From Vulcanimicrobiota bacterium (GTDB lineage: Bacteria > Vulcanimicrobiota > Xenobia > Xenobiales > JADMJV01), in the NCBI GenBank assembly GCA_017307785.1, contig JAFKGI010000026.1, positions 1-64,000 of the forward strand: 64,000 nt of DNA, given 5' to 3'. Position numbers and translations under genes: made by a program. The notes under the pieces are model-generated. The model saw nothing but the letters and a program-made list of their open reading frames with translations, was not told the origin of the DNA and did no database searches. Shown piece by piece: positions 1 to 8,268 of this stretch (the first letter of the stretch is position 1; every line of letters begins with the position of its first letter).

Positions 1-96
1 CGGCGGCACCAGCGTCTGGGTCCAGATGCGCAGCACCCGCATCACTTCCTTGCGGGTCAAAGTCAGCCAGGAAATATACAGTCGGTAGGCGTTCAT
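1..96 (-). CDS. ABC-2 type permease, YadH-like (5' end only)
   Basis: Only the first 32 codons lie in the window; the rest runs off the left edge. The start MNAYRLYISWLTLTRKEVMR followed by an RIWTQTLVPP segment matches the N-terminus of YadH-type ABC-2 permeases, which precedes the first membrane helix. Its ATG overlaps the TGA of the ATPase gene (ATGA), so the two are almost certainly translationally coupled and form one exporter. Substrate unknown. Identification rests on a short but characteristic segment plus the partner gene. Confidence 0.8.
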   Translation of the reverse strand, partial: MNAYRLYISWLTLTRKEVMRVLRIWTQTLVPP

Positions 97-1022
97 GCGG
101 TCAGACCTTTGCTTTTCTTCCCCACCAGGTCGATAAATAGCTCTTCCAGGCGATTGGCCTTGGGGCGCATACTCTGCACCTTTACGCCGGCCCGGATCAG
201 TCGTTCGAAAACTTCGTTCATGGTGATTCCGTGAGCCATATCGGCCTCGACGGTGAGCGGGTCCAGAGTGCGATACTGGATCTGCTCGTCGTCCGCGGGC
301 ATGGTGGCGCTTTCGGCCAGCTCCAGCAAAAAGGTTTGTTTTTTGAGCTGACCCAGCAAGTCACGCATGGGCGCATCCCGCAAAATCGTGCCCTGGTCGA
401 TGATGGCCACGCGATTGCAGAGAGCTTCGGCTTCTTCCAGGTAGTGGGTGGTGAGAATGATGGTCAGGCCGGCTTCATTGCGTTTCTGCAAGTAGACCCA
501 GAGGCTGCGTCTGAGCTCGATGTCCAGACCGGCGGTGGGTTCGTCCAAAATCAAGACCTTGGGGTCGTGCACCAGCGCGCGAGCCAGCATCAAGCGCCGC
601 TTCATGCCGCCGCTCAAATTACGCACCGGCTGCTTGGCTTTGTCCCACAGTTCCAGGTCTCGCAGCAACTGCTCGGTGCGCCGGCTGGCTTCTTTCCAGT
701 CGATGCCGTAATAGCCAGCCTGAAAGTTCACCGTGTTCCAGCAACTTTCGAAGATGTTGAAGTTCAGTTCCTGAGTCATCACACCCAGCTGGGCTTTGAC
801 CCTGGAGGGAGAGACATCCAGGTCTTCGTCGAAAACCCGGACCTTGCCCGAAGTCTTGTTGACCAGACCGGTGAGGATGCCGATGAGGGTGGACTTACCG
901 GCACCGTTGGGGCCGAGCAGGGCGAAGAATTCGCCCTGTTGGACCTTGAGGTCCACACCTTTGAGCGCCTCCACCCCGGCGCCGTAGGTTTTCCGTAATT
1001 GGTGAATATTGAGAGCTTCCAT
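93..1022 (-). CDS. ABC transporter ATP-binding protein, YadG-like
   Basis: 309-residue ATPase of an ABC-2 exporter, close to YadG over its whole length (YadG is about 308 aa). Visible motifs are Walker A GPNGAGKST at residues 37-45, signature LSGGMKRR, Walker B VLILDEPTAG and the switch histidine in TTHYLEEAE. The C-terminal part with MRPKANRLEELFIDLV is typical of the YadG group. It drives export by the membrane subunit encoded by the overlapping downstream gene. Only 1 nt separates it from the upstream transglycosylase-like gene stop, so the three genes look like one envelope operon. The exported substrate cannot be told from sequence. Confidence 0.93.
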   Translation of the reverse strand: MEALNIHQLRKTYGAGVEALKGVDLKVQQGEFFALLGPNGAGKSTLIGILTGLVNKTSGKVRVFDEDLDVSPSRVKAQLGVMTQELNFNIFESCWNTVNFQAGYYGIDWKEASRRTEQLLRDLELWDKAKQPVRNLSGGMKRRLMLARALVHDPKVLILDEPTAGLDIELRRSLWVYLQKRNEAGLTIILTTHYLEEAEALCNRVAIIDQGTILRDAPMRDLLGQLKKQTFLLELAESATMPADDEQIQYRTLDPLTVEADMAHGITMNEVFERLIRAGVKVQSMRPKANRLEELFIDLVGKKSKGLTA

Positions 1023-1023
1023 T

Positions 1024-2640
1024 TTAACGATCCGCGCGATATTTATTGTAGGCGGCTAAAAACTGATGACCAAATCGGGGGTTCAGAGTGATCAGCACGT
1101 CACCGTTGTCCAAAGTGGAGCGGTAGATCCTATCGTTTAGGAAATCCACCTCCAGCACCTTCCGCAAGGCCGCTCGTGCTTCTTCCGGCAGGTCCTGAGG
1201 AGCGATCAAGCAGGTCACGCCCTTCATCTGCACTCGCGAGAAGATTCCGTAGCCGCCCACGCTGAGCGCCCGCGTATTCATCAGAGTCTTGACCGGCAGC
1301 ATCAACTCGCCCTGGTTGGCCGTTTTGCGCCAGCGCATCACCAGGCTGAAGAGATAGCCTTCCAGTTCGGGCGTAATGAAATCGGAATAAGAAACGAACT
1401 CACTCGGATAGCCGCTGCGATAGCCGTAATCGGCCAACGGCGCCCGAGACTGGACCAGCTTCTTTTCCTGGATGGCCTTCTTGAGAGCGGCCAGCGATTC
1501 ATAAACGGGCAGACCCCGCGTCTCGGCCTCCGCCTGCGGACCCGAGTAGCGCTGGACCTGTTGGCGCACATACTCCGCGCCCTGCCGATAAGCGGCCAGC
1601 GAACCCAGCACCTTCCAGGGGTAGATGTCGCTCTCGTCGCCCAGGGCCTGGGAGCGATTCTCGGGAGTGGTGACGTCCCCGTCCATGGTGCGCAAACCAT
1701 TGAGCATCTGGCGCGAACGCGGGTCGTTCCAAAGCGTCAGATAGGTTACGTTGCGCCGCCCTAAGGCGGCCAAAAAGTCGGTGCGGTCGCTGCCCGGCGG
1801 CACCACCTGACCCTCGGTGCGAGTCAGGTAGTCGTAAAGGATGTCATCGGTGTTAGCCGCGCCCTTATGGTAGGAACCGATGGCGTGGTCGACGCGCCCT
1901 CCGACCTGGGCCAGCAGAAAGCGGAAGAACAAAACCATGTCCTCCAAATTGCACTCGGGGACAAAACGCTCGTCCGGCAACTTGGCCACCCGGGCCGCCT
2001 TCTGATGGCGAAACTCGATGCTTTCCAGATACTTGGCCATAGGCTCGACGCCGGCCGGGTTGCTGGCTTCCAGACGCAATCGACCGGCTTCCTGATGAGC
2101 GTAGCGGTGAGCCTCCTCGATGGCGCCGTCGGTCATCTGACCCAGACCGGCGGCATCCGCGGCCGAGACCTTGGTCACCCCGCCCGAATTTTCCCAGGAG
2201 ACGATGGCCATCACCGCCAGGGGTGGCACTTGATAGCGTTTGGCGGCGTCGACCAGAGTTTTCTCATGACGTCGCAGAGCCGCGTGATTCTTGTCCAGCT
2301 TGTGGTATTCGGTCTCGTGAAAAATGACGTAGGAAAAGGCCAAAATCTCGGAAATGGCCTGGCGTTTCTCGGCCGGCGTGAAGTTGGGGAAGAGTTCTTC
2401 GATGACGGAACGCACCGCGTCGAATTCTTGCTGGGTATATTTCTTGTTGTAATAGGCCCGCAGTTGCCCTTTTTCCAGGGCCGGATCGATTTCTGGGGGC
2501 AACGCCTTGGGTGCGTTCGCGTTTGGGGTACCGCTGGCGCTGGGCACAGGAGTAGCCGGAGTAAGCGAGGCGACAGGCCCTGGACGCTGGCAGCCAACCA
2601 GCAGCAGGGAGAAACTAACGATGGCCGACCTGACTCGCAT
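1024..2640 (-). CDS. Lipoprotein with lytic transglycosylase (SLT)-like domain
   Basis: 538 residues. The N-terminus has a lipoprotein signal with lipobox LLVGC (Cys17) followed by a Pro/Thr/Ala-rich linker. Residues about 130-270 resemble the goose-lysozyme/SLT fold: VPPLAVMAIVSWENSGG supplies the likely catalytic Glu, then GLGQMTDGAI corresponds to the GLMQ motif and AIGSYHKGAAN to the late SLT motif. The C-terminal half is not recognised. It probably cleaves peptidoglycan glycan strands on the outer face of a membrane. It is the first gene of an operon with the YadGH-like exporter. The start is the ATG at 2640; a GGAGG lies upstream at unusually long spacing. Family call good, exact specificity unknown. 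Confidence 0.7.
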   Translation of the reverse strand: MRVRSAIVSFSLLLVGCQRPGPVASLTPATPVPSASGTPNANAPKALPPEIDPALEKGQLRAYYNKKYTQQEFDAVRSVIEELFPNFTPAEKRQAISEILAFSYVIFHETEYHKLDKNHAALRRHEKTLVDAAKRYQVPPLAVMAIVSWENSGGVTKVSAADAAGLGQMTDGAIEEAHRYAHQEAGRLRLEASNPAGVEPMAKYLESIEFRHQKAARVAKLPDERFVPECNLEDMVLFFRFLLAQVGGRVDHAIGSYHKGAANTDDILYDYLTRTEGQVVPPGSDRTDFLAALGRRNVTYLTLWNDPRSRQMLNGLRTMDGDVTTPENRSQALGDESDIYPWKVLGSLAAYRQGAEYVRQQVQRYSGPQAEAETRGLPVYESLAALKKAIQEKKLVQSRAPLADYGYRSGYPSEFVSYSDFITPELEGYLFSLVMRWRKTANQGELMLPVKTLMNTRALSVGGYGIFSRVQMKGVTCLIAPQDLPEEARAALRKVLEVDFLNDRIYRSTLDNGDVLITLNPRFGHQFLAAYNKYRADR

Positions 2641-2661
2641 TCTCAGAAGGGCGTTCCTCCC

Positions 2662-3006
2662 GTGGCCACTAACTCCTACGAGACCGGCCGCCAGTCCGAA
2701 GACTGGGCGGTGGACTATCTGACCGGACTGGGCTGGACCATCGTGGCCCGCAACTTTCGCGGCCGCCGCGGAGAGATCGATGTCATCGCCCGCGACGGTC
2801 GAGCGCTGGTCTTTCTGGAAATCAAGGGCAGCTTGCGTCAGCCTCGAGTGGAAGCCGTTCTCCCCCGTCAGATTTTACGCGTGCGCGGCGCGGCCGAAGA
2901 ATTTATGGTGCGCAACCGTCTTTCGCTGGAATCGGAGGTCCGCTTTGACGCCCTTTTCGTCTGGGGACCGCCTTACCAGGTCACTCATTTACGCGACGCG
3001 TTCTAA
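2662..3006 (+). CDS. yraN: YraN/UPF0102 family nuclease-fold protein
   Basis: 114 aa from a GTG start at 2662, with AGAAGG upstream at 2645. The reading frame stays open far upstream, but homology starts at GRQSEDWAVDYLTGLGWTIV, so the GTG is chosen. It carries the restriction-endonuclease-like core of the family: RNFRGRRGEIDVIARDG followed by VFLEIKG, giving the E...D...ExK metal-binding set. The molecular role of YraN is not firmly established; it is usually a single-domain cytosolic protein. It is divergent from the transglycosylase gene with only 21 bp between starts and is followed by the sensor kinase. Confidence 0.9.
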   Translation: MATNSYETGRQSEDWAVDYLTGLGWTIVARNFRGRRGEIDVIARDGRALVFLEIKGSLRQPRVEAVLPRQILRVRGAAEEFMVRNRLSLESEVRFDALFVWGPPYQVTHLRDAF

Positions 3007-3026
3007 CAGGGTACCGCGAGGGCAGG

Positions 3027-4388
3027 GTGCAAGTCCTTAAGATGTCCGAACAGACGACTTGGTCGGGGGTGGATCGGAGCCAGGAAACTGGCGTTTTGTC
3101 CAGCCTCCCCTTCGAGGCTCGTCAGTTTATTTCGGCCTGCCGCATCGCCAGCGCCTACTGCATCATCGCCCTCACCATCAACATCGTGGGCGGCGCCACA
3201 CCGGCCCTCATGGCCCTGGTCATCAGCCTCTTCATCCTGCTCGAATGGATGCGTTACAAAGCCCAGCGCTACGGGATTTCCACCCTGTTGCAGTGGGGCT
3301 TTGCCATCGCCACTTCGGTCAGCCTGGCCATCGCCTGGCTGCTCAACGGTGGGCTCAACGGCAGTGTGCCTATGGTCTACCTGTTGGCCCTCTTTTTGGC
3401 CATGAGCATCTCGGAGTCTCAGAGAGCGCCCATCTTTGCGCTCTATGTCTTTAGCGCCATCTTCTGCCTGGCCGTGGAAGGCATCTGGCCGGAATGGATT
3501 TTGCAGTATTCCAACGGCCGAGTGCAGTTCTTGGACAGCGCCATCGGCATGTTGACGGCCATGTTCGCTCTGGGCTACGGCACGCATCAGTTCAAGAGCA
3601 GCTATGACCGCCAGCGCATGCGCGTGCAGATGAAAAACGAAGAAGTCAGCCGCGCTTACCTGAAGGCGCAGGCCAGCAATGATCGACTGCAGGAGGTCAT
3701 GCGGCGCAACCACGAGCACCTTCATATTATCGCCCACGACTTGCGCAACCCGGTCGGTGCCGTCATCGGGTTGGTCGAAGTTTGTCGCGAGGAATACGAA
3801 CTCGAAGAGGGGATTGCCAAGGACCTGGCCACCATGGAGCAGGCCGCGACCCAGGCCCTCGAGCTGGTGCAGCACCTCAGCGAAGTCGCCTACCTCGAAG
3901 AGCGCAAAGTCGTGCTGCAAAGAGGTAACGCTCCTCTGGCCCCCATCGTGGAGAGAGTGCTGCGCAAACTGGAGCCGATGGCCCGCAAAAAGCACCAGGT
4001 CCTCAAATGGGAACTGGATGACTCTCTATCGGCTCAGGTGGACAGCAACCGACTGGCCTCCATCCTCGACAATCTGGTCGAGAACGCCATCAAATACAGT
4101 CCGCTCGATTCGCGCATCGAGGTCTGCCTGGAGAGAGAAACAACCCGAGCGGTGGTGCGCGTGCGCGACCAGGGCCCGGGCATCCCCGAAGATCAGAAGA
4201 CCAAGCTCTTCACGATGTTCGGCAAGGTCGGCAACCGGCCCACCGGCAAAGAAAGCTCTACCGGATTGGGCCTCTACATCGCCAAGATGCTCAGCGAGCT
4301 GCACGGCGGCCACCTGGAACAAGAGAACTTGAAGCCAGGGACCGAGTTTCGCCTGCTGCTACCGACCACTCAGTCGGGCGAAGTCTAA
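3027..4388 (+). CDS. Membrane sensor histidine kinase
   Basis: About 453 aa. The N-terminal half holds about five hydrophobic membrane segments (residues about 35-190) without an obvious extracellular sensor domain. A short coiled linker follows, then a HisKA-type H-box (HIIAHDLRNPVGAV, phosphoacceptor His near residue 237). The catalytic domain has N-box LVENAIKYS, G1 DQGPGIPED, an F-box-like segment KLFTMFGKVG and G2 STGLGLYIAK. No response regulator is adjacent, so the partner is unknown. The start is either GTG 3027 or ATG 3042 (MSEQTTWSG); neither has a strong Shine-Dalgarno sequence. Its 3' end overlaps convergent pheT by 30 bp. Confidence 0.88.
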   Translation: MQVLKMSEQTTWSGVDRSQETGVLSSLPFEARQFISACRIASAYCIIALTINIVGGATPALMALVISLFILLEWMRYKAQRYGISTLLQWGFAIATSVSLAIAWLLNGGLNGSVPMVYLLALFLAMSISESQRAPIFALYVFSAIFCLAVEGIWPEWILQYSNGRVQFLDSAIGMLTAMFALGYGTHQFKSSYDRQRMRVQMKNEEVSRAYLKAQASNDRLQEVMRRNHEHLHIIAHDLRNPVGAVIGLVEVCREEYELEEGIAKDLATMEQAATQALELVQHLSEVAYLEERKVVLQRGNAPLAPIVERVLRKLEPMARKKHQVLKWELDDSLSAQVDSNRLASILDNLVENAIKYSPLDSRIEVCLERETTRAVVRVRDQGPGIPEDQKTKLFTMFGKVGNRPTGKESSTGLGLYIAKMLSELHGGHLEQENLKPGTEFRLLLPTTQSGEV

Positions 4389-6176
4389 CTCGAAAGCAGC
4401 GGCCGGGTGACCCAGGCCGTAGTGCTCGAGCCACTGCGGGTGAACTTCACCGAGCAGCCCGAGCGAAACAGACTGATCCCCCTTCAGGCCCCAGACTTCG
4501 GCGCCACGGCCGGGCAGGAAGGCCGGGTCCTGACTGGGTTTCGTCTCGAGTCGATAGCCAAATTCACGCAGCAGAGCTTCGCAAGCGGCGCGCATCGAGG
4601 CAAAGTCCACGCGCGGACCGATGGAGGCGGCGGCCAAACGGCGATGCTCGCTGGCTCCCGTCTCACTGTCGTCGAGCAGGCTGATGTTGCCGATTTCGAA
4701 GATGCGCTGCGGCAGTTCGTGGTCGGTGTTGACGCTCAGGGTGTCGAGCAAACCGGGCAGCAAACCGACGCGCACCATCGTCTGATCCTGGCTGATGGGC
4801 AACTGGATGACCACGTGCTTGTCTTCCCGAGGACGGCCCAGGAAGTCGTATTGAGCGGCTTCGTTGGACAAGATCAGGGTGAGCACTTCCAGGTAACCCA
4901 GCCCCGTCAGGGCACCGCGAGCGGCGTGGGAAGCGACTTCCAGCGGCTGCTCGGAGCCCACCGTCAGGGTGGGCACCAGGGTGGGCACGATGTTGTGATA
5001 GCCGAAAGCGATGGCCACATCTTCGATCAAGTCGACTTCATGCAGGATGTCGTTGCGATAGGCCGGCACTTTGACGTCGAGATTGCCGTCCGGCCGATCA
5101 CTGACCTCGTGGCCCATGCGGCGCAGGCATTCGACGACCCCGTCGCGGTCCAAAGGAATGCCGATGCGGCTGGCCGCCGTCTGAGGGTTGAGAACCGCCT
5201 GCTGCGGGGTCAGGTCCGGGGTCTGGCGGCTGACGTTGCCGGTCTTGATGATAACCGTCTCCAGGCTGGCGCCGGGGTCCAGCTCCAGCATCGAAGTGAC
5301 GATCGTGTTGAGCGTCTTGTGGACAATGCGCTCCTCCAGACCGGTCACGTCAATGAAGAAGTTGGTCGAGTTCTTGGAGACTTTGGTGGACTCGGAATTG
5401 ATGATCGGGATCAGCGCCATCACCTGCTTGTTTTCATCCAGCAGGATGGGGTAGCGCGGATGGTCCTTGATCAGGCGGGCGTAGGCCGTGCCCTTGGTGT
5501 GCTCCTTGAGGACGCGGGCGGGAGTCCATTTTTCCTCGGCCGCGTAGCCCAGAGGAGCGAATTCGAGTTCCTCCGGTGCCACGCTGGTATAGCGAAACTG
5601 GCTGCCCTGCAGGGTATCCAAATCGTAGACGCCGATGGAAGCGCGCTTACGGTCACGGCCCAGAGCCCAGTGCAGGTTCTCCTGCAGCTTCATGATCACG
5701 CGGATCTTGTCGTCGTCGAGCTTCAGATTGCGCACCACCGCGCAAGCGATGTAGGGGCGCTGCTCCAGGCCCTCTTCCACGCTGACCACATAGTCTGAGC
5801 TGGTAAAGGGATAGCTGGGCGTCTCCAGCGTTTCTTTGAAGTAGTTGCGCAGCGTGCGAGCCAATCCGCCCGGATCGAACATGTCGGGGCGCACGGCCAA
5901 AAGCTCCATGCGAACCACGTCTTTTTCACCGGCGGCCGAAAGTTGGTCGGGCGCGGCCTTGAAATCGGTGCCGCAGCGGTCACAGACTACGGGTGGGTTC
6001 TCGGTCTCGGTGATTTCCATGAGGTTGCCACAGCGTCCGCAAGCGAAGCGACGCATGGTGGCATAGCCTTCCACGTCGCAGCCCAGGTGCTGCAGATGTT
6101 CGACCAGTTCTTGCCGGGAAGGCTGAGTTTTGACGCGCTCCAAGAGCAAATCGACGGGAATGCCAATTACCGGCAT
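4359..6176 (-). CDS. pheT: Phenylalanyl-tRNA synthetase beta subunit, archaeal/eukaryotic type
   Basis: 605 aa, much shorter than the roughly 800 aa of bacterial PheT and lacking the N-terminal EMAP-like tRNA-binding and C-terminal anticodon-binding domains. The start MPVIGIPVDLLLERV is characteristic of archaeal and eukaryotic beta subunits. An unusual zinc-ribbon-like insert follows near residues 45-73 (CGRCGN then VCDRCG, two CxxC pairs). The B3/B4 editing region is present, and the ENKQVMALIPIINSESTKV segment is a family landmark. It pairs with PheS to charge tRNA-Phe. Its ATG lies inside the 3' end of pheS (10-bp overlap), giving tight coupling and equal stoichiometry. Confidence 0.93.
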   Translation of the reverse strand: MPVIGIPVDLLLERVKTQPSRQELVEHLQHLGCDVEGYATMRRFACGRCGNLMEITETENPPVVCDRCGTDFKAAPDQLSAAGEKDVVRMELLAVRPDMFDPGGLARTLRNYFKETLETPSYPFTSSDYVVSVEEGLEQRPYIACAVVRNLKLDDDKIRVIMKLQENLHWALGRDRKRASIGVYDLDTLQGSQFRYTSVAPEELEFAPLGYAAEEKWTPARVLKEHTKGTAYARLIKDHPRYPILLDENKQVMALIPIINSESTKVSKNSTNFFIDVTGLEERIVHKTLNTIVTSMLELDPGASLETVIIKTGNVSRQTPDLTPQQAVLNPQTAASRIGIPLDRDGVVECLRRMGHEVSDRPDGNLDVKVPAYRNDILHEVDLIEDVAIAFGYHNIVPTLVPTLTVGSEQPLEVASHAARGALTGLGYLEVLTLILSNEAAQYDFLGRPREDKHVVIQLPISQDQTMVRVGLLPGLLDTLSVNTDHELPQRIFEIGNISLLDDSETGASEHRRLAAASIGPRVDFASMRAACEALLREFGYRLETKPSQDPAFLPGRGAEVWGLKGDQSVSLGLLGEVHPQWLEHYGLGHPAAAFELDFARLSGR

Positions 6177-7672
6177 AGCGGGGTCTCCTTTAACCAGTTG
6201 AGGCGAGCGCGGTAGAGTTCACCGATGCTGCCGAGTTCGTAGCGGAACATAGCCAATCGTTCCAGTCCCAGGCCCCAGGCCAATACCGGAACCTTGCAAC
6301 CGAATGGTTCCGTGACTTCGGGCCGAAAGACGCCGGCGCCGCCCATTTCCACCCAGTCTTCTTTGCGCTCGGACCAGACGAAAATCTCCACACTGGGTTC
6401 GGTGTAGGGAAAGAAGGCCGGACGGAACTGAAACTTCTTGAAGCCCATCTTGCGATAGAAAGCTTCCAGCGTGCCCAGCAAACTGGCGAAGCTGGCTTTC
6501 TCGTCGATGATGATGCCGTCCACCTGATGAAACACAGGCAGATGCTTGTAGTCGACCGTCTCACGGCGGAACACCGGTCCCACGCAAAAGACTTTGCGGG
6601 GCGGATTGGGGTTCTCGGCCAGGGCGCGGATCGAACTGGCGGTGGTGTGGGTGCGCAGCACCGGCTGCTTGATGAGTTTGTCGTTCCAATCGTAGCGCCA
6701 ACCGAGTGAGCCGGTCTGGCCGCCATTGCGGTGGGTGGCCCCCACCTCATCCACCCATTCCTGCCGGGGCAGCTTACACTCGGCCGGCTTCGAGATGTAG
6801 AAAGTGTCCTGCATATCACGGGCCGGGTGATCTTGCGGCTGGAAAAGGGCGTCGAAATCCCAGAAGCTCGACTCCACGTAGGGGGAGACGGTTTCCTCGA
6901 AACCCAGTTCCAGGAAGACTTTGCGCGTCTGCGCGATGATGCTGACGAAGGGATGCTCTTTGCCCGGATAGACCGCTTCGCTGGCCAGACTGACGTCATA
7001 GGGACGAAAATCGACGTTGCGCCACTCGCCCGAGATCATCATCTCCTGGGTCAGTTGATTGACCTGAGTGCGCGACTCCAGTCCCTGGCTGACGGCGGCC
7101 TTGCCTTGTTTGCTCAGCTTCACCCAGCGCAGCGTGCGCGGGCGCTCTTCGACCACGCCGGTGCGGCCTTGCAGAAGTTTCAGGCCTTCGACGGCGTCGG
7201 CCAGAGTGGAGCTTTCCTGTTCGCCGCTTTCCAGGGCCTTGACCAGGCGCTCGTCGGCACCGGTGGAGCCAATGGCGGCTCTACCGGCCTCGGTGAGAAT
7301 TAAAGTTTTGGCTTGCTGGTCGGCCCAACCTTTGACCTTGAGGAAGCGCAGGCTTTGTCCGATGTCCTGGGCGGTGATGCCGCCCTTGTCGGCCACCGCG
7401 CCGAAGTCACCCTGTCCACCCAATTGCTCGAGGGCCTCGATAATCTTGCGCTCAGGAAAGCCGCCGTCCACGAAGGGCTGGGCTTTCTTGCCCAGCCTCA
7501 AAGAAACGCGCTCTTCTTCGCGGACTTCGATCCACTCGGAGCGGCTGATACAGGCGGCGCTCACTTGACTCTGGTCTTTTCCCAGCTGGGAGGCCAGGTC
7601 GCCCACGGTGATTTCGCCGGTTTGCTGCTGTAGATGGGTCAGCAGCGCATATTCTAGTTCGTTGACGTGCAT
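6167..7672 (-). CDS. pheS: Phenylalanyl-tRNA synthetase alpha subunit, archaeal/eukaryotic type
   Basis: 501 aa from the ATG at 7672 (MHVNELEYALL), which follows GGGGAGG at good spacing; an upstream in-frame ATG at 7747 is rejected because homology begins at MHVNELEY. The N-terminal 200 residues are winged-helix-like repeats as in archaeal and eukaryotic PheS, not the coiled coil of bacterial PheS. The catalytic core carries THTTASSIRALAE, motif 2 PVFRRETVDYKHLPVFHQ and motif 3 GLGLERLAM. It forms an (alpha-beta)2 enzyme with the overlapping pheT product. No T-box leader is visible upstream. Confidence 0.93.
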   Translation of the reverse strand: MHVNELEYALLTHLQQQTGEITVGDLASQLGKDQSQVSAACISRSEWIEVREEERVSLRLGKKAQPFVDGGFPERKIIEALEQLGGQGDFGAVADKGGITAQDIGQSLRFLKVKGWADQQAKTLILTEAGRAAIGSTGADERLVKALESGEQESSTLADAVEGLKLLQGRTGVVEERPRTLRWVKLSKQGKAAVSQGLESRTQVNQLTQEMMISGEWRNVDFRPYDVSLASEAVYPGKEHPFVSIIAQTRKVFLELGFEETVSPYVESSFWDFDALFQPQDHPARDMQDTFYISKPAECKLPRQEWVDEVGATHRNGGQTGSLGWRYDWNDKLIKQPVLRTHTTASSIRALAENPNPPRKVFCVGPVFRRETVDYKHLPVFHQVDGIIIDEKASFASLLGTLEAFYRKMGFKKFQFRPAFFPYTEPSVEIFVWSERKEDWVEMGGAGVFRPEVTEPFGCKVPVLAWGLGLERLAMFRYELGSIGELYRARLNWLKETPLCR

Positions 7673-7721
7673 AGCGGCCTCCCCTTTTCTGTTCAGGCCG
7701 TGGCGTCCTTCACAAAGTGTT

Positions 7722-7744
7722 CTAGGGGGGCATTCTCCCCCTAG
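7722..7744. repeat. Perfect 8-bp inverted repeat between pnuC-like gene and pheS
   Basis: CTAGGGGG and CCCCCTAG are separated by 7 nt, with the repeat covering the pnuC-like stop codon. On the minus strand it could form a hairpin after the pnuC-like gene and before pheS, but no T-tract follows, so it is at best a weak or Rho-assisted terminator, or an mRNA-stabilising hairpin. Confidence 0.4.
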
Positions 7745-8232
7745 CACCCCCCTTTCGTCACCCAGGTTCTATGCGCCGATTCAGCCACAGCGGCCAGGAT
7801 CCCGTAGAGGGCGGCCGTGTAGTAAGCTCCCTGCTGCGCATAAAAAGCGGCTGAAGCCAGGTCGATCACCAGCCAGAGACGCCAGACCTGGCTGACTTTC
7901 TGGGCCGTCAGACCCTGGGTGATCAGGGCGGCGGCGGTCAGCCAGGCATCCATCGGCGTCAGCCCTTGCTGCAGAACGAGAGCCAGGGGTGGAACGGCCA
8001 GCAAAAACCAGAGCGCCCGCGGTTGGCTGCGAAACACCGGGTCGGCCCGCCAGCCCCAGGCCTGAGTGACGGCGTAAACCAGGCTGAGAAAGGCCTGACC
8101 GGGCAGCTGAATCTGCCAGAAGAAGCCGACGTAACCCAGCGAAGCCAGTGTCGACAGGCTCCACCCCCAGCGCCGCCCCTGCGAGAGCGCCGCCAGTCCC
8201 AACAAGGAAATCAACGCCAGCGCGGGTTCCAT
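7741..8232 (-). CDS. PnuC-like nicotinamide riboside/NMN transporter
   Basis: 163 aa from ATG 8232 (MEPALALISLLGLAALSQ). Almost entirely hydrophobic with about six or seven membrane segments. The C-terminal half carries the PnuC pattern: LTPMDAWLTAAALITQGL, VWRLWLVIDLASAAFY, then GAYYTAALYGILAAVAE. Known PnuC proteins facilitate uptake of nicotinamide riboside for NAD synthesis; specificity here is inferred from family only, and the protein is at the short end of the family. It is divergent from the acetyltransferase at 8269 (36-bp gap) and lies upstream of pheS on the same strand. Confidence 0.72.
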   Translation of the reverse strand: MEPALALISLLGLAALSQGRRWGWSLSTLASLGYVGFFWQIQLPGQAFLSLVYAVTQAWGWRADPVFRSQPRALWFLLAVPPLALVLQQGLTPMDAWLTAAALITQGLTAQKVSQVWRLWLVIDLASAAFYAQQGAYYTAALYGILAAVAESAHRTWVTKGGC

Positions 8233-8256
8233 CCAGGTATGGTGCCGCACTTGCGG

Positions 8257-8262
8257 TAAAGT
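8257..8262 (+). promoter_or_regulatory. Candidate -10 box for a leaderless start
   Basis: TAAAGT lies six bases before the ATG at 8269, placing the expected transcription start on the A of the start codon. No Shine-Dalgarno sequence is present. No good -35 element is seen. The same geometry recurs before the genes starting at 27423 and 53376. Confidence 0.4.
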
Positions 8263-8268
8263 GCCTGC

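Noticed and set aside
4407..5798. 463-codon plus-strand open frame opposite pheT
   Set aside because: pheT is certain on the minus strand; the antisense frame has no recognisable domain.
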